NCBI GenBank assembly: GCA_037349105.1 | Contig: JAYJMM010000063.1 | Location: forward strand, 248,001 to 312,000 | Length of the DNA: 64,000 nt | DNA from: Limnomonas spitsbergensis | Taxonomy: Eukaryota; Chlorophyta; Chlorophyceae; Chlamydomonadales | Reading direction: 5' to 3' | In this document: positions 62,284 to 64,000 of the stretch, piece by piece | Numbering within the stretch: the first letter of the stretch is position 1 | Layout: each line of letters opens with the position of its first letter | Program-made: the position numbers and the translations under genes | Notes under the pieces: model-generated | Told to the model about the DNA's origin: nothing | What the model saw: the letters and a program-made list of their open reading frames with translations, nothing else | Database searches by the model: none

Positions 62284-64000
62284 AATATAAGGTGTGTTTA
62301 GAGTAGCTAGTCCAGCCACAGCCCTGACCAGACCCACAGATGAGCCTGGTCAGGGCTGCAGCTGGACCAGGAGGAGCGGTAGCAGCAGCATTAGCATGAG
62401 GAGGAGATACAGCGGCTGAAGCAGCAGCAAGGGGGCCTGGCCAGGACGGGCAGCGGCAGATGAAGAACATGAGGTCCAGGACATGGCGCTGGAGCAGCAG
62501 CAGCAGCAGTTGGCCGCCACTGGCTGACAGAACCAAAGCTTGATCGGCCTGTGGCTGGTGGCATAACCAGCAGGGCTCGCTGCACCAGACCCCTTCGGCC
62601 GTAGGCTTTGATGAATTGCTGAATTGTTTGTTTTGTTTAAATTATTCAACGCATGTCACAAATGCGATCAAAATGCGAGGACTTGCGTTTCATTTCCCTT
62701 CTTGCTTCAGCACATCAGCAGCGATGCCTGATAGGACGCCGTGTGCTGCTAATTACCTGGAAAACAAAACAAATTCAGGGGGCGGGTGTCTGTTTGCACT
62801 TGCTGTGATATCTTCTTCCTGAATTATTGGGAGCAATTGAGGCTTGTTTTTTGCATGTCGTCACAACCTGGGGGGCACAAGCCAGGAAAGCCTATACCAA
62901 ATGAAGTAATGTACCGGTTCTTGATGGAAAAGGTTAGGTCCGTAATTCCATCACCGATTCCAACCTGGTCAAGTTTGTCTGATTCTAGGGGGCATCTATT
63001 GTTTAGAAACGATTTCTTATATGTGCTCAAGTCGTTGACAGTTGGGTGCCTTTGCGGCCGAGCCTTTTTGAGCAAGGCCCTGATGTGCCACGTCATTATT
63101 TTATAAAAATGAGCAGGCTGAGGTCTAACGTCTTTCACAGTGAGGTGACACCTATGGTGACACGGTTATTTGCAGTATCCCTGTATCCTCTGCAGTATCC
63201 CTCTCCCGGTCTCCCCTCCGCACTTTCCCAGTGCAGTATCCCTTGCAGAGCCGCAGGCGTCCTCTGCCTTAACACTGTTTGATGCTAATCAGCCCCCACG
63301 GAATAAAATGCGATTATAATTACTAATATTTTACCGGTGAGGGTTGCGGGGCTGAACTTCATAAATAAAATCTGAAATGTTCGCCTGTGAGATAGCCGAT
63401 ACAGCCCACATTCCCCACACTTTTCCACAACACCGGTATTCTTACCGGCATGCTCTCTGCGGTCCCACCTACCCCTGCAGTTGCTATGCCTTATCTCACT
63501 AGCGAAGCGCCAGTTTCCATTTAGGATGCTTTGCAGATTTAAAAAATACGTTTTGGCCCAGCGGTGTTAAGCTATCATTAAATGCCTCATGCGACGGCAG
63601 AGAACGTCTGCGGCATCCTGTTTGTAAATACACATTAAATTGTGTTTCAAGGACCCCTGGCCCCTGCCCACCCTGTCTGCCACGATGTATAGTGACGGTG
63701 ACTAAGCTTACTCAATGAACCCACCCCAAAGTTATTTAGTGCAGGGGATAATATCTTAGGTAGTGGGTGAGAGCTCACCACCCGCCCCCAAGTACCAACG
63801 AATACTGTGCTCAGCAGACGTTCTAAAAGACGTGTACCGCTGGCTTCCAATGCACTGATGTAGTACTCGGAGCCACTAAAGCTTGTGAAAAGGTCTGCAT
63901 ACGGTACACCACCCAACCTGCCCCTGATTTTGACCTCCCTGGCACAGAGCTGGTTCTATACCTAAGGCAACAACTGCGTTTCAAATGAGTTTGAACGTTT
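62284..64000. other. 3' flank of the EF-hand gene and terminal spacer
   Basis: 62300-62380 holds an imperfect palindrome (CAGCCACAGCCCTGACCAG / CTGGTCAGGGCTGCAGCTGG). 62390-62520 is rich in CAG triplets. One R1 copy at 63036. No gene recognised. Confidence 0.4.
63036..63096 (+). repeat. Dispersed repeat family R1, copy D (conserved core)
   Basis: Core reads GACAGTTGGGTGCCTTTGCG, GCCGAGCCTTTTTGAGCA, AGGCCCTGATGTGCCACGTC. All four copies in the window are on the plus strand. Confidence 0.75.

Overview
This is nuclear DNA of a eukaryote, most likely a green alga. The evidence is spliced genes with GT-AG introns (including a plant-type calcium-dependent protein kinase), an intron-bearing tRNA-Tyr, telomere-like TTTAGGG/CCCTAAA tracts inside introns, and a chromodomain Ty3/gypsy element with a plant-like initiator-tRNA primer site. 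I cannot name the species. Most of the window is mobile DNA, introns and tandem repeats.

Layout. 1-14.7 kb: a decayed non-LTR retroelement (RNase H, a zinc-binding motif, a PD-(D/E)XK-like endonuclease) split by two nearly identical Ty3/gypsy chromoviruses in tandem. These share the middle LTR (LTR-internal-LTR-internal-LTR, 1585-13391) and have one 5-bp target duplication around the whole block. 14.8-17 kb: two small unidentified gene fragments. 17.8-19.0 kb: a non-autonomous hAT element. 19.5-23.2 kb: a calcium-dependent protein kinase (CDPK) relic whose kinase half is broken while its four EF-hand loops look intact. 26.0-27.1 kb: a pair of identical 234-bp direct repeats. 27.8-38.9 kb, minus strand: a giant Gag-Pol retroelement. 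Its single reading frame (about 3,685 codons, interrupted by one TGA, one TAA and one TAG) encodes a CCHC knuckle, a hydrophobic segment, reverse transcriptase, RNase H, a complete cytosine-C5 DNA-methyltransferase-like domain, integrase and a PHD finger. 40.9-51.1 kb: a second hAT element, a long-TIR fold-back element and a small MITE around and after the gene for eIF2B subunit alpha (44.4-50.0 kb, intact, with an 18-nt microexon). 52.5-62.3 kb: an EF-hand protein gene of at least ten exons, with the tRNA-Tyr gene in one intron.

Two observations stand out. First, the giant retroelement combines a DNA-methylation writer (C5-methyltransferase) with a chromatin reader (PHD finger) in one mobile polyprotein. 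Second, in four separate host loci the introns carry tandem arrays whose repeat unit is the neighbouring exon edge together with its splice site ('exon-edge echoes'). Examples are about 12 copies of a donor edge in the CDPK relic, four decayed copies of an acceptor edge plus two donor-edge arrays in eIF2B-alpha, and further arrays in the EF-hand gene and in a minus-strand gene near 16 kb. The stop codon of eIF2B-alpha is echoed in the same way.

The host genes do not form a pathway. They look like a sparse set of unrelated genes in a repeat-rich genome. Exon boundaries were assigned by eye from reading frame, splice consensus and remembered family sequence, and no search was run.
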